64,000 bases of DNA from DAOUBF01 sp034432795 (lineage in GTDB: Bacteria; Chloroflexota; Anaerolineae; DSLN01): NCBI GenBank assembly GCA_034432795.1, contig DAOUBF010000086.1, positions 1 through 64,000 of the forward strand. Direction: 5' to 3'. Shown here piece by piece: positions 7,058-15,487 of this stretch. The notes beneath the pieces are model-generated. The model was given only the letters and a program-made list of their open reading frames with translations. It was not told the origin of the DNA and ran no database searches. The stretch's first letter is position 1; each line of letters opens with the position of its first letter. Both the position numbers and the translations under genes were made by a program.

Positions 7058-8146
7058 ATGCTCGCCAGCTATCCTCACCTTGGCCCGTTGTTCTCTCAGA
7101 CGCAGATGCACATCCCCGACGGCTACCTCAGCCCGCTCACCTCGCTGGTCATGTTCCTGCTGGTGTTGCCGTTCTGGGTGCGCGCCGCGCGTGTCCTGCG
7201 CCAACGCCTGAGCACCCGCCTGGTGCCGCTGATCGCGCTCTTCGCCGCCTTCTCGTTCGTTATCATGATGTTCAACGTGCCCCTGCCCGGCGGCACGACC
7301 GGCCACGCTGTGGGCGGCGCGCTCGCGGCCATCATCCTTGGCCCGGAGATCGCCACACTGGCCATCTCCATCGCCCTGGTCATCCAGGCGCTCTTCTTCG
7401 GCGACGGCGGCATCCTGGCGATCGGCGCGAACTGTTTCAACATGGCCGTCGTCCTGCCCTACAGCAGCTACGCTATTTACCAGCTCATCGCCGGGCGCAG
7501 CCCGGTAGATTCCGCCCGGCGGCCATTCGGGGCCCTCGTCGGCGGCTGGGTCGGCCTGAACCTGTCCGCCTTCTTCACCGCCGTTCAATTCGGCATCCAG
7601 CCGCTCCTGTTCAAAGCTGCCGACGGCACCCCGCTGTACGCGCCCTATCCGTTGGAGGTCGCCATCCCGGCCATGATGATCCCCCATATCCTCGTCGCCT
7701 CGGTCATTGAGGGCCTGGTCACCGGCGCGGTCGTCGCCTATCTGCAACGCGCCAATCGGCCCCTCCTGGAACTGAACCTCCAGCCCGAAGCCGCCGCACA
7801 GGCCGCCGGTTTCCGGCCTGTGCGCCTGCTGTGGGTCGCGCTGGCCGTGCTCATCGTGCTGACACCGCTGGGCCTGCTCGCGCCGGGGACCGCCTGGGGA
7901 GAGTGGGCCTCGGAGGAACTGGCTCAGATTGACCCCTCTCTCCGGACCATCCCAGAGGGGTTGAAGCGGCTTGAGGGCCTGTGGGGGGCGCCGCTGGCCA
8001 ATTACGAAGTTCCCGCGTTGGGCAACGCCAACCTGGGCTACGTAATCTCAGCCGTTATCGGCGTCTTCCTGGTCGCCGTCACGGTGTGGCTGTTCACCGC
8101 CCTGCTCACAGGCAGCCGCACAGGAGCAATGCGCAAACGTGTTTAA
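7058..8146 (+). CDS. cbiM: CbiM-CbiN(PDGLE) fusion, substrate-binding component of Co/Ni-type ECF transporter
   Basis: Membrane substrate-capture subunit for a divalent metal. The CbiM part (about residues 17-230, roughly seven helices) starts with MHIPDGYLSP, whose Met-His terminus is the metal site in the family, and includes GHAVGGALAAIILGP. The C-terminal third contains PEGLKRLEGLWG and a last helix, matching the PDGLE/CbiN-like domain, so this is a fused M-N protein. The annotated ATG has a strong AGAAAGGAG site and puts a 16-residue non-hydrophobic leader before MHIP; an ATG at 7106 would expose it directly but lacks a ribosome-binding site. It overlaps cbiQ by 8 nt. Confidence 0.88.
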   Translation: MLASYPHLGPLFSQTQMHIPDGYLSPLTSLVMFLLVLPFWVRAARVLRQRLSTRLVPLIALFAAFSFVIMMFNVPLPGGTTGHAVGGALAAIILGPEIATLAISIALVIQALFFGDGGILAIGANCFNMAVVLPYSSYAIYQLIAGRSPVDSARRPFGALVGGWVGLNLSAFFTAVQFGIQPLLFKAADGTPLYAPYPLEVAIPAMMIPHILVASVIEGLVTGAVVAYLQRANRPLLELNLQPEAAAQAAGFRPVRLLWVALAVLIVLTPLGLLAPGTAWGEWASEELAQIDPSLRTIPEGLKRLEGLWGAPLANYEVPALGNANLGYVISAVIGVFLVAVTVWLFTALLTGSRTGAMRKRV

Positions 8147-8969
8147 CCGCAAGCGCCGTGGGGTCATTGAGCGCACGCTGGCAGGCATCAGCGAGGCGCT
8201 GGAAAACACCCTGTTCACAGAGGACATCGCCCGCCGGCCCGGACTGCTCCAGGGGCTGGACGCTCGCGTTAAAGTAGTGGCAGTCGTCGCGCTGCTTGTG
8301 GCGGTCAGCCTCTCGCACAGCCTGGCGGTGATCGCTGGCCTCTATCTGTTCACCCTCTTCCTGGCCTGGCGTTCGCAGGTACCCCTGGGCTTCTTCGTCC
8401 GGCGCGTCTGGCTGTTCCTGCCCTTCTTCACCGGCATCGTCGTCCTGCCCGTGTTGTTCATCACGCCCGGCCCGCCCCTGCTCACGCTGCTGCCCGGCCT
8501 GAGCGTGACGCGCACCGGCCTGCAGGCGGCGCTCTTCCTGCTCCTGCGCGTAGGCACATCGGTGTCCTACGCCATCCTGCTCATCCTGACCACGCCCTGG
8601 GCCACGCTCCTCAAAGCGCTCTCCGTCCTACGCGTGCCCGACGCCGTGATCGTCGTCCTGGGAATGACCCATCGCTACATCTTTCTGCTGTTGCACACTG
8701 CCAACGAGATGTTCCTGGCGCGGCAGAGCCGGGTAGTGGGCCGGGCGTCCCCTGCGGACCAGCGCCGCTGGATCACTGCGACCATGGGGGTGCTCCTGGG
8801 CAAATCCTTCCACCTGAGCAACGAGGTGTACCTGGCCATGTTAGCGCGCGGTGTGCGCAGCACACCGCGAACCCTGGAGCCATTCCGCCTGCGCCAGCGC
8901 GACTGGGCCTGGGGCTCGGCCCTGCTCGTGCTGGCCCTCATCGCCATCGTCATCGGGAGGACCGCGTGA
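8139..8969 (+). CDS. cbiQ: CbiQ, transmembrane coupling subunit of metal ECF transporter
   Basis: A 276-residue T-component that couples the substrate-binding protein to the ATPase. It has an amphipathic N-terminal region (GLLQGLDARVKV), about five membrane helices, and the C-terminal cytoplasmic helices with the Ala-Arg-Gly type coupling motif (LAMLARGVRS near residue 240). The GTG start overlaps the end of cbiM and the stop overlaps the start of cbiO, so the three are translationally coupled. It belongs with the cbiM-type protein and the ATPase as one transporter. Confidence 0.9.
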   Translation: MFNRKRRGVIERTLAGISEALENTLFTEDIARRPGLLQGLDARVKVVAVVALLVAVSLSHSLAVIAGLYLFTLFLAWRSQVPLGFFVRRVWLFLPFFTGIVVLPVLFITPGPPLLTLLPGLSVTRTGLQAALFLLLRVGTSVSYAILLILTTPWATLLKALSVLRVPDAVIVVLGMTHRYIFLLLHTANEMFLARQSRVVGRASPADQRRWITATMGVLLGKSFHLSNEVYLAMLARGVRSTPRTLEPFRLRQRDWAWGSALLVLALIAIVIGRTA

Positions 8970-9796
8970 ACCCTGATCATCGCGACCCGCCGCTCTTTGA
9001 GGTCAAAGAAGTTAGCTATGTTTATGCCGGGCGCTTTATCGCCCTGGACCGCGTCAGCCTGAGCATCTGGCCCGGCGAGCGCGTGGCCATCCTGGGCGCC
9101 AACGGCAGCGGTAAGAGCACGCTGCTCAAGCTGCTGGACGGTCTGTATTTCCCCACCCAGGGCGAGGTCCACTTCCAGGGGCGCCTCCTCTCCGAGGCCG
9201 CTTTTGAGGACGAGGACTTTGCCTTTGACTTCCGCCGCCGCGTCAGCCTGATCTTCCAGGACGCCGATGTCCAACTGTTCTCCCCCACCGTGTGGGACGA
9301 GGTGGCTTTCGGGCCGCTCCAGCTTGGGCTGAGCCGCGAGGAGGTGATCGCTCGCACCCAGGCGGCCCTCGCCGCGCTGGGCATTGCCCGGCTGCGCGAA
9401 CGCACGCCCTACCAGCTCAGCGGCGGCGAGAAACGCAAGGTCGCCATCGCCTCGGTCCTCTCACTCGGCCCGGAGGTCTGGCTGATGGATGAACCCACCG
9501 CTGGCCTGGACCCGCGCAGCCAGAGCTGGCTGGTGGATTTCATCTGCCAGGAGGGCGAACGCGGCCACACGGTGGTCACGGCCACCCAAGACCTGGACAT
9601 CGTCGCCGACATCGCCGACCGCGTCCTGGTCTTCAGCGAAGACCACCGCCTGGTGGCCGAGGGCACCCCGGTGGACATCCTGACCGACCGCGACCTGCTC
9701 CTGCGCTGCAACCTGATCCATGAACACCGTCACCGCCACGCCGAGATGGAGCACGCCCACCTGCACGTCCACACCGGCGAGCACAGACACGACTGA
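8966..9796 (+). CDS. cbiO: CbiO, ATPase of metal ECF transporter, with His-rich tail
   Basis: A 276-residue ABC ATPase that drives the transporter. Walker A is GANGSGKST (44-52), the signature is LSGGEKRKVA, and Walker B with the catalytic Glu is VWLMDEPTAGLD. The Q-loop region reads LIFQDADVQLFSPTV, as in CbiO/EcfA proteins. The last 26 residues hold ten histidines, mostly alternating with other residues, probably a metal-binding or metal-storage tail that suits a nickel, cobalt or zinc system. The GTG start overlaps the cbiQ stop as GTGA. Confidence 0.92.
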   Translation: MNPDHRDPPLFEVKEVSYVYAGRFIALDRVSLSIWPGERVAILGANGSGKSTLLKLLDGLYFPTQGEVHFQGRLLSEAAFEDEDFAFDFRRRVSLIFQDADVQLFSPTVWDEVAFGPLQLGLSREEVIARTQAALAALGIARLRERTPYQLSGGEKRKVAIASVLSLGPEVWLMDEPTAGLDPRSQSWLVDFICQEGERGHTVVTATQDLDIVADIADRVLVFSEDHRLVAEGTPVDILTDRDLLLRCNLIHEHRHRHAEMEHAHLHVHTGEHRHD

Positions 9797-9798
9797 GG

Positions 9799-10611
9799 AT
9801 GAACCTGGACAAAGTCCGACCTGAGCATCACTTCCTGGACTTGAGCGACTATGCCCGGCCTCTGGCGCGGCGCCTCACCCGCGCCCTGGCCCCCACGCCG
9901 GTCATGCCCGTGCACGTCACCCTGGCCTACACGCTGGTGGGCCTGGCGGCGGCGGCCTTATACGCCCAGGGGACCCCTCTCGCCGGCGCGCTCGCCGGGC
10001 TGCTCCTGCTGGTCAAAAGCCTGCTGGATGCGGTAGATGGCTCGCTGGCCCGCGCCCGCCAGCGCCCCTCGCGCGTGGGTCGCTTCCTGGATTCGCTGTT
10101 GGACTTCGCCCTCAACGCGGCGGTCTATCTGGCTATCGCCTGGCCCTGGGCACGCACAACCGGGTCGCCACAGCCACTTGCCCTGGCCCTGGCTGCGCTG
10201 CTCTCCGCCACCTGGCAGGGCACCGCTTTCAACTACTATTCCGTCGCTTATCGCCTGCACGTGGGCGGCGAAACCACCAGCCGGCTGGACGAGTCAGGGG
10301 AGGACGGGATGCCCTGGGACGACCCCAGGGCGCTACGCCTGTTGCTGGCGCTGTACGCGCTGGTCTACGGCTGGCAAGACCGGCTCATGGCCGCGCTGGA
10401 CCGCTGGGTCACACCCGGCCAGCCTCCCGGTGCCTACACCGACCGACGTTTCCTGACCGCCGTCACCGCCATGGGCCTGGGCACGCAACTGGCCGTCATC
10501 GCCCTATGCTCCTGGCTGGGCCGGCCCATATGGGCGCTGTATGCCTTCGTGGGGCCGTTCAATGGATACTTTGTGGGGTTGATGGTTTACCGCTACATCC
10601 GCCATCACTAG
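9799..10611 (+). CDS. CDP-alcohol phosphatidyltransferase family protein
   Basis: A 270-residue membrane enzyme that transfers a phosphatidyl group from CDP-diacylglycerol or a related donor to an alcohol. The signature D-x2-D-G-x2-A-R-x8-G-x3-D-x3-D is complete as DAVDGSLARARQR, then GRFLDSLLD (about residues 76-98), with several membrane helices around it. The acceptor is not determinable; a phosphatidylglycerol, inositol or archaetidyl-type product is possible. It follows cbiO by 2 bp and precedes folE by 11 bp, so it is part of the metal-responsive operon, for no obvious functional reason. Confidence 0.85.
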   Translation: MNLDKVRPEHHFLDLSDYARPLARRLTRALAPTPVMPVHVTLAYTLVGLAAAALYAQGTPLAGALAGLLLLVKSLLDAVDGSLARARQRPSRVGRFLDSLLDFALNAAVYLAIAWPWARTTGSPQPLALALAALLSATWQGTAFNYYSVAYRLHVGGETTSRLDESGEDGMPWDDPRALRLLLALYALVYGWQDRLMAALDRWVTPGQPPGAYTDRRFLTAVTAMGLGTQLAVIALCSWLGRPIWALYAFVGPFNGYFVGLMVYRYIRHH

Positions 10612-10622
10612 AAAGGGAAACC

Positions 10623-11264
10623 ATGCACGAATCAACCGAGCACCTATTGGAAATCACCGCGCCACTCAACCATCAGGCCATCGTGGACGGCAAGGTTGAA
10701 GAGGCCATCCGTGAAATCCTCATCAGCGTGGGCGAAGACCCCCAGCGGGAGGGCCTGCGGCGCACCCCAGAACGTGTCGCCCGCATGTACCAGGAACTCC
10801 TCGCCGGTTACCGCCAGGACCCTATCGCCCTCATCAACGACGCCATCTTTGATGTGGATTACAACGAGATCGTCCTGGTCAAGGACATTGAATACTATTC
10901 CCTCTGTGAGCACCATCTGCTGCCGTTCTATGGCGTGGCCCACGTCGCTTATATCCCCAACGGCAAGGTCATTGGCCTGTCCAAGATCCCGCGCATCGTG
11001 GACATGTTCGCCCGCCGCCTGCAACTCCAGGAACGCATGACGCACCAGATCGCCGCATTCCTGGACGCGGCCTTGCATCCCAGAGGCGTCGCCGTCGTCA
11101 TTGAGGGTGCGCATCTGTGCTCCATGATGCGCGGCGTGAAAAAGGCCAATGCGCGTATGGTCACCAGCGCCATGCTAGGTGCCTTTAAGGATGATGCCCG
11201 CACCCGCGCCGAGTTCCTGGAACTGCTCAAGCGCCCCTGCGAGACGGGTGTGAGCAGCGCCTGA
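10623..11264 (+). CDS. folE: GTP cyclohydrolase I (type IA)
   Basis: Converts GTP to 7,8-dihydroneopterin triphosphate, the first step towards folate and pterin cofactors. The 213-residue protein carries the zinc ligands in SLCEHHLLPF (Cys95 and His98) and AHLCSMMRG (Cys166), so it is the zinc-dependent IA form. RRTPERVARMY near residue 47 and the GLSKIPRIV segment are also typical. The ATG at 10623 follows GAAAGGGAAA; a longer frame into the preceding gene has no support. As the last gene of the Fur-family/CbiMQO operon, its placement links a zinc enzyme to metal uptake. The downstream gap holds a large G/C-run hairpin. Confidence 0.95.
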   Translation: MHESTEHLLEITAPLNHQAIVDGKVEEAIREILISVGEDPQREGLRRTPERVARMYQELLAGYRQDPIALINDAIFDVDYNEIVLVKDIEYYSLCEHHLLPFYGVAHVAYIPNGKVIGLSKIPRIVDMFARRLQLQERMTHQIAAFLDAALHPRGVAVVIEGAHLCSMMRGVKKANARMVTSAMLGAFKDDARTRAEFLELLKRPCETGVSSA

Positions 11265-11265
11265 T

Positions 11266-11363
11266 CCTCCCCCCACTCTCCTCTGGAGGGGGGAGGGGCA
11301 GGTGGGCCAATCACCCCCTCCCTTACCCTCCCCCACAGAGGGGGGAGGGTAAGGGAGGGGGGC
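11266..11363. repeat. GC-rich intergenic palindromes
   Basis: Nested hairpins (CCCCCACTCTCCTCTGGAGG region and CCCTCCCTTACCCTCCCC-CACAGA-GGGGGGAGGG). They separate folE from the convergent peptidase gene and could end both transcripts, but lack T-runs. Confidence 0.65.
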
Positions 11364-11380
11364 AGGCCCCATAACGCACC

Positions 11381-13207
11381 TCACTTCACGATCAGCGGCA
11401 GATAAATCTCAAAAGATGGCAGCATGGGCGTCACGGTTGGCGTCGGCGTCCGGGTCGCAGTCGGCGTACCGGTCGCGGTCGGCGTACCGGTCGGCGTGGG
11501 CGTCGCCGTCGGTGTCCATGTTTGAGTCGGCGTGGGCGTGTTCGTGACAATCGGTGTCGGCGTCGGCGTAATCGTGCCGGAGACCACATCCAGGAAGGCC
11601 GCCGAATAGGGCCCCCAGTTGTTCCCCACATCCTTGCCCCGCACCAGGATCACATGCCGCCCCAACGCCAGCGAGGCCGTGTCCAGCGTCGCCTCCACCC
11701 CCTCCACCGGGGAGTTGAACTGCCCATCCGAAGGCAGCATGGCCTGGGCCGTGCCCCCGGCCCAATCGGGCACGTCCACGTACAACTCCGCTGCAGCGAT
11801 GGCCTGGTTGCCGTTCTGCGTGTCGCTGATGGTGGCGGTCACCTGCACGGGTGTCCCCTGCGTGACCGTCATGGGCGTCGTGGCCACGTTAAGCGCATCC
11901 GGCCCGCGCGCGGTGAGGTAGGGCGTGCGCGGGATCTTCGCCGCGTACAGCAGCGCCCGGAAGTTATCGGGGTAGATCGTGTTCTCAAACGAGGCGCAGT
12001 CCTGGAAGAACCATGTGCCCTGCTCAAAGGTGTACGCCGCAATGCCGAGTTGCCCATAGGCGTACTCATCGGTCGTCCCGCTCGTCGGATACAACTGCCA
12101 GGACTGCTGCGCGGTGTAGTGGTTGTAGGTAGCGAACTTTTGGCCGATGGCCTGCAGGTCCGCCGCATTCGGCGCCGGGGCCGAGGTCCAGCCCCAAGGC
12201 CACAGCACCAGCTCGCTGTAGCTGTGCAGCGAGATCAGGATGCCGGTGGTCGTGATCGGGGCAGGGTCATTATCCCCTGGGCCGCGTTGGTCGGGGAACA
12301 GGCTGAGGATCAGGTTCTGATGCGCCTGGGTTTCCGGCTCGGAGGCCGCGCCGGGGCCGCGATAGGTTTCGGAACACGGGTTGGTGCTGGACCCGGCCAC
12401 GCCCCACTTGAAGTTGTAGTTGCGGTTCAGGTCCACGCCCCAACTGCTGGGATTCGTGCAGCCATCATCGTTATCCGTGTTCTTGCGCCAGAGCACGCCG
12501 GTTTCGGCGATCTTGCGCCCATCCGGATTGGCCTGGGGCGAGATGACGATCTCATTGTAGTCCAAAATCCACGTCGCCTCCGGGTCCGAGCCGTAGTTGT
12601 TGACCAGCCACTCGGCGAAGCGCAGGGCCGTCTCGGCGGTCACGTATTCACGCGCATGAACGGCGCCGAAGAGCAGGAAGCGCGGCTTGGGGCCGGGGAT
12701 GGCCGTGTTGGTCAGGTGGATCGCCAGCAGATCATAGCCGGGGTTGCCACCGGGCATAGTCTTCTCCCAGCTATCGCCGTAGTCCTCAATGTACGCCAGG
12801 TTGGGGTGCGCAGCCGCCAGGGCCTGCATACTCTGGTAAGTCTCCTCCACTGTGCGGTAGCAGGGGAAGCCGGGGATGGGGTCGCCGTTGTTCGCCAGGT
12901 AGGTCAGCCCCCAGTCAATCTCCACGCGATAGCCCAGGGATTGCAGCCAGGCGTACTCGCGGTCGTGCACAGCAGCGACCAACCTGCCCTCGTCGGGGCG
13001 TATCTCCCAGATGTCCAGTTCGGCAGCCAGGCGCTCCAGATCGGCGCGGCTGCCGTACCACACCCGCACCACCAGCATGGCCTCCTCGGTCTGGCTCGGA
13101 TCGGGCGGAGCCACCTCGCGGGCGGTGGCAATCGCCTGGCTCATCAGTGCCCCCAGTACAATCACAAGGGCGATCAAGGCCGACAAACGCACATATTTTC
13201 CGGACAT
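11381..13207 (-). CDS. Secreted M14 zinc carboxypeptidase
   Basis: A 608-residue exported metallocarboxypeptidase. Residues 1-29 are a signal peptide (basic start, long hydrophobic core, AIATA end), 30-115 a propeptide-like region, and 120-430 the M14 catalytic domain: zinc ligands His184 and Glu187 in AVHAREY and His328 in ISLHSYSEL, and catalytic Glu395 in TFEQGTW. VDLNRNYNFKWG and the SWEKT/GGNPGYD segment are typical of bacterial carboxypeptidase T-like enzymes. A beta-sandwich-like domain follows, then a Thr-Pro repeat linker and the ending PSFEIYLPLIVK. GGGAGG precedes the ATG. Probably feeds on peptides outside the cell. Its paralog lies immediately upstream. Confidence 0.92.
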   Translation of the reverse strand: MSGKYVRLSALIALVIVLGALMSQAIATAREVAPPDPSQTEEAMLVVRVWYGSRADLERLAAELDIWEIRPDEGRLVAAVHDREYAWLQSLGYRVEIDWGLTYLANNGDPIPGFPCYRTVEETYQSMQALAAAHPNLAYIEDYGDSWEKTMPGGNPGYDLLAIHLTNTAIPGPKPRFLLFGAVHAREYVTAETALRFAEWLVNNYGSDPEATWILDYNEIVISPQANPDGRKIAETGVLWRKNTDNDDGCTNPSSWGVDLNRNYNFKWGVAGSSTNPCSETYRGPGAASEPETQAHQNLILSLFPDQRGPGDNDPAPITTTGILISLHSYSELVLWPWGWTSAPAPNAADLQAIGQKFATYNHYTAQQSWQLYPTSGTTDEYAYGQLGIAAYTFEQGTWFFQDCASFENTIYPDNFRALLYAAKIPRTPYLTARGPDALNVATTPMTVTQGTPVQVTATISDTQNGNQAIAAAELYVDVPDWAGGTAQAMLPSDGQFNSPVEGVEATLDTASLALGRHVILVRGKDVGNNWGPYSAAFLDVVSGTITPTPTPIVTNTPTPTQTWTPTATPTPTGTPTATGTPTATRTPTPTVTPMLPSFEIYLPLIVK

Positions 13208-13259
13208 GTGTCCTCCCTTATTGCCAGCGCTTCGCTGACTTGATCAAGATGACGGACAA

Positions 13260-13325
13260 TCAGTAGATTATCACCCCCACCCTATCCCTCCCCCCCTGGC
13301 GGGGGAAGGCTGGGGTGGGGGGAAG
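13260..13325. repeat. GC-rich intergenic palindrome
   Basis: CCCACCCTATCCCTCCCCCC / GGGGGAAGGCTGGGGTGGGGGG hairpin between the two peptidase genes, of the dispersed G/C-run class. Confidence 0.6.
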
Positions 13326-13341
13326 GGCCCCATAACGCACC

Positions 13342-15108
13342 TCACTTCACGATCAGCGGCAGATAAACCTCAAAAGATGGCAGCATAGGCGTCACGGTCG
13401 GCGTCGGCGTCCGTGTCTGAGTCGGCGTGGGCGTGTTCGTGACGATCGGTGTTGGCGTCGGCGTAATCGTGCCGGAGACCACATCCAGAAACGCCGCCGA
13501 GAAAGGCCCCCAGTTATTCTGGGCGTCCTTGCCCCGCACCAGCAGGTAATACCGCCCCGTTGTGAGCGCGCCGGTGTCCACCGTCGCGATCACGTTCTCG
13601 GTGGGGCTGTTGAAGCTGCCGTCCGCCGGCGCCATGGGCGTGCCTGTGCCCGGATCGCCGGGGGTGAAGCTCGTATCGCCCACGCGCCCGATGAAGTATT
13701 CGGCGGCGGCGACCGTCTGGTTGCCGTTGTCCACATCGCTGATCCTGGCCGTCAGCGTGACCGGCACGCCAGGGGTCGGGATACTGGGCGGGTTCGCCGC
13801 CACGTTCGTCGTCTCCGGCCCCCGCACGCGCATATAGGGCAGGTCGCTGATCTTGGCCATGTACGTTAGCGGCGGGACGTTCTCGGCAATGCGCTGCGGC
13901 AGGTATTGGCAGGGTTCAAAGAAGTCATACCCCTCCACCTCCACCACAAACGCCGGGATGCCCAGTTCGCCGTAGGCCCAATCGCGGGTGTTGCCGTCCA
14001 CCGGGTACAGCGCGCTCTGCGTCACATAGCCGCTGTTGGTCAGGCGAGCGTATTTGGTGGCGATGGCCACAAGATCGGTGTGATTGGGCGCCGGCGTTGT
14101 GGTCCAACCCCAGGGGTACAGCACCGTGCCGGGGTTGGTGTAGTTGTGCAGGTTGATCAGCGCGCCAGTGGTGGTAATCGGCGCAGGGTCGGGGTCGCCC
14201 GGCCCGCGCTGATCGGGGATGATGCTGCGCACGAAGTTCTCATACGCCTGGACCTCCGGCTCGGAGGCCGGGCTGGGGCCGCGATAGGTCTCGGCACACG
14301 GGTTGCCACTGGACCCGCCGCAGCAGCCCCACTTAAACACGTGGTTGCGGTTCAGGTCAACGCCCCAACTGTTAGGGTTCGTACAGCCGTCGTCGTTATC
14401 CGTGTTCTTACGCCAGTACAGGTCTTGCTCGGCCATCTTGTGCCCGTCGGGGTTGCTGTCCACCACGACGTACACCTCGCGGAAATCCAGGATCCACGTC
14501 GCCTCCGGGTCCGTCCCGTAGTTATCCACGAAGCGGTGAATATAGGCCAAAGCGATCTCCGGGCCGGGCAGTTCGCGGGCGTGCAGGCCGCCATCCACAA
14601 AGAAGCGCCCCTTCGGGCCGGTGCGCGCCTCGTTCGTCAGGCGCATCACCCACAAGTCATAGCCGGGATTGCCGCCTGGGATCGTCTTCTCCCAACTGTC
14701 CCCGTAATCAATCAACTCGGTCAGGTTGGGGTACTGTGCGGCGACCTGCTGCAACTCAGCGTAATACTGCTCCACCGTACGGTAGCAGGGCGGGATGGAT
14801 GGGCTGAGCTGGTGGCCGGTCTCCGTCTCCAGCCGGTAGCCCTGGCGGATCAGATCGGTGCGCGCCTGGGCGGTCAGGGGGGCAAGCAGGTAGCGATGCT
14901 CAGTGTTCACCTCCCACACATCCAGGCGTGAGGCCAGGTGATTCAGGTCGGCCTGGTCATGATAATAGATGCGCGTCAGCGCGTTGAGGCGCGTGTTAGC
15001 GGACGTGGCACTGAGGCCGGGGCCGGCGACGGCGAATACCGTCAGCATCAGCAAAGCGCACACACCCAGCCAGGTTTTAGGTGGAAAACTGAAGCGCAGG
15101 CTGATCAA
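13342..15108 (-). CDS. Secreted M14 zinc carboxypeptidase, paralog
   Basis: A 588-residue paralog of the gene at 11381-13207 with the same order: signal peptide (about residues 12-34), propeptide, M14 domain with zinc ligands His176 and Glu179 (LHAREL), VDLNRNHVFKWG, and the catalytic Glu in FVVEVEGYDFF, then a C-terminal domain, a shorter Thr-Pro linker and PSFEVYLPLIVK. The last ~160 bp of the two genes are nearly identical at DNA level while the catalytic domains have diverged, suggesting recent conversion or a shared cassette. The TTG start is chosen because GGGGG lies 5 nt upstream. The two enzymes probably differ in peptide preference. Confidence 0.9.
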   Translation of the reverse strand: MISLRFSFPPKTWLGVCALLMLTVFAVAGPGLSATSANTRLNALTRIYYHDQADLNHLASRLDVWEVNTEHRYLLAPLTAQARTDLIRQGYRLETETGHQLSPSIPPCYRTVEQYYAELQQVAAQYPNLTELIDYGDSWEKTIPGGNPGYDLWVMRLTNEARTGPKGRFFVDGGLHARELPGPEIALAYIHRFVDNYGTDPEATWILDFREVYVVVDSNPDGHKMAEQDLYWRKNTDNDDGCTNPNSWGVDLNRNHVFKWGCCGGSSGNPCAETYRGPSPASEPEVQAYENFVRSIIPDQRGPGDPDPAPITTTGALINLHNYTNPGTVLYPWGWTTTPAPNHTDLVAIATKYARLTNSGYVTQSALYPVDGNTRDWAYGELGIPAFVVEVEGYDFFEPCQYLPQRIAENVPPLTYMAKISDLPYMRVRGPETTNVAANPPSIPTPGVPVTLTARISDVDNGNQTVAAAEYFIGRVGDTSFTPGDPGTGTPMAPADGSFNSPTENVIATVDTGALTTGRYYLLVRGKDAQNNWGPFSAAFLDVVSGTITPTPTPIVTNTPTPTQTRTPTPTVTPMLPSFEVYLPLIVK

Positions 15109-15331
15109 TATTCCCCCTTTCCCCCATGAGGAGACGCAATAAGAACCGGGCTTCCACCCCGGCGGGAGCCGTCGTCAAAAGCCCGGCACAGCGGCCGCCA
15201 TCTCCGTGCGGATAATTGAAGCGGCCCAATAAATGGGCAATTGGGATCCTTTCTAAATAGAGATCGCCCCTGGCCTGGAGGCTCGGTGGGGGAACGCCGC
15301 TCAGGCGAACGGCCTCAGGCTGGCTGTGCAG

Positions 15332-15414
15332 TGCCCCCGACTGGATTTGAACCAGCACGCCCTTACGGGCACAGGCCCTCAACCTGCTGCGTATGCCTAT
15401 TCCGCCACGGGGGC
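15332..15414 (-). tRNA. tRNA-Leu (anticodon GAG)
   Basis: Read on the minus strand, the 7-bp acceptor stem GCCCCCG/CGGGGGC, a D-arm, an anticodon stem GCAGG/CCTGT with loop TTGAGGG (anticodon GAG, Leu CUC/CUU), a long variable arm GCCC-GTAA-GGGC and T-arm CTGG-TTCAAAT-CCAG fold cleanly as a class II tRNA. The discriminator is A and CCA is not encoded. Confidence 0.95.
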
Positions 15415-15447
15415 AACCGCTGAACATTATACTCCGCCCCTCCCGGC

Positions 15448-15487
15448 TTGTCAACCCTCCCCGCTTCGCGTAGAATTGCCAGCGATG
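15448..15487 (+). promoter_or_regulatory. Promoter with leaderless start for plsX
   Basis: TTGTCA (15448-15453), a 17-bp spacer and TAGAAT (15471-15476), followed by 8 nt and the ATG at 15485. No Shine-Dalgarno sequence is present. Confidence 0.65.

Noticed and set aside
11400..11560. Short tandem GGCGTCGGCGTC repeats that look like a satellite or CRISPR-like array
   Set aside because: They encode the Thr-Pro linker of the peptidase in frame; units are 6-12 bp without spacers.
11522..13243. A 573-codon open frame antisense to the first M14 peptidase
   Set aside because: It mirrors the peptidase codons in GC-rich DNA, has Arg/Gly/Val-rich composition without domain features, and the opposite strand encodes a complete enzyme with signal peptide and active site.
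13906..14931. A 341-codon open frame antisense to the second M14 peptidase
   Set aside because: Same artefact as above; no ribosome-binding site or protein-like composition.
15241..15423. A frame covering the tRNA region
   Set aside because: It overlaps a well-folded tRNA-Leu gene and encodes nothing recognisable.
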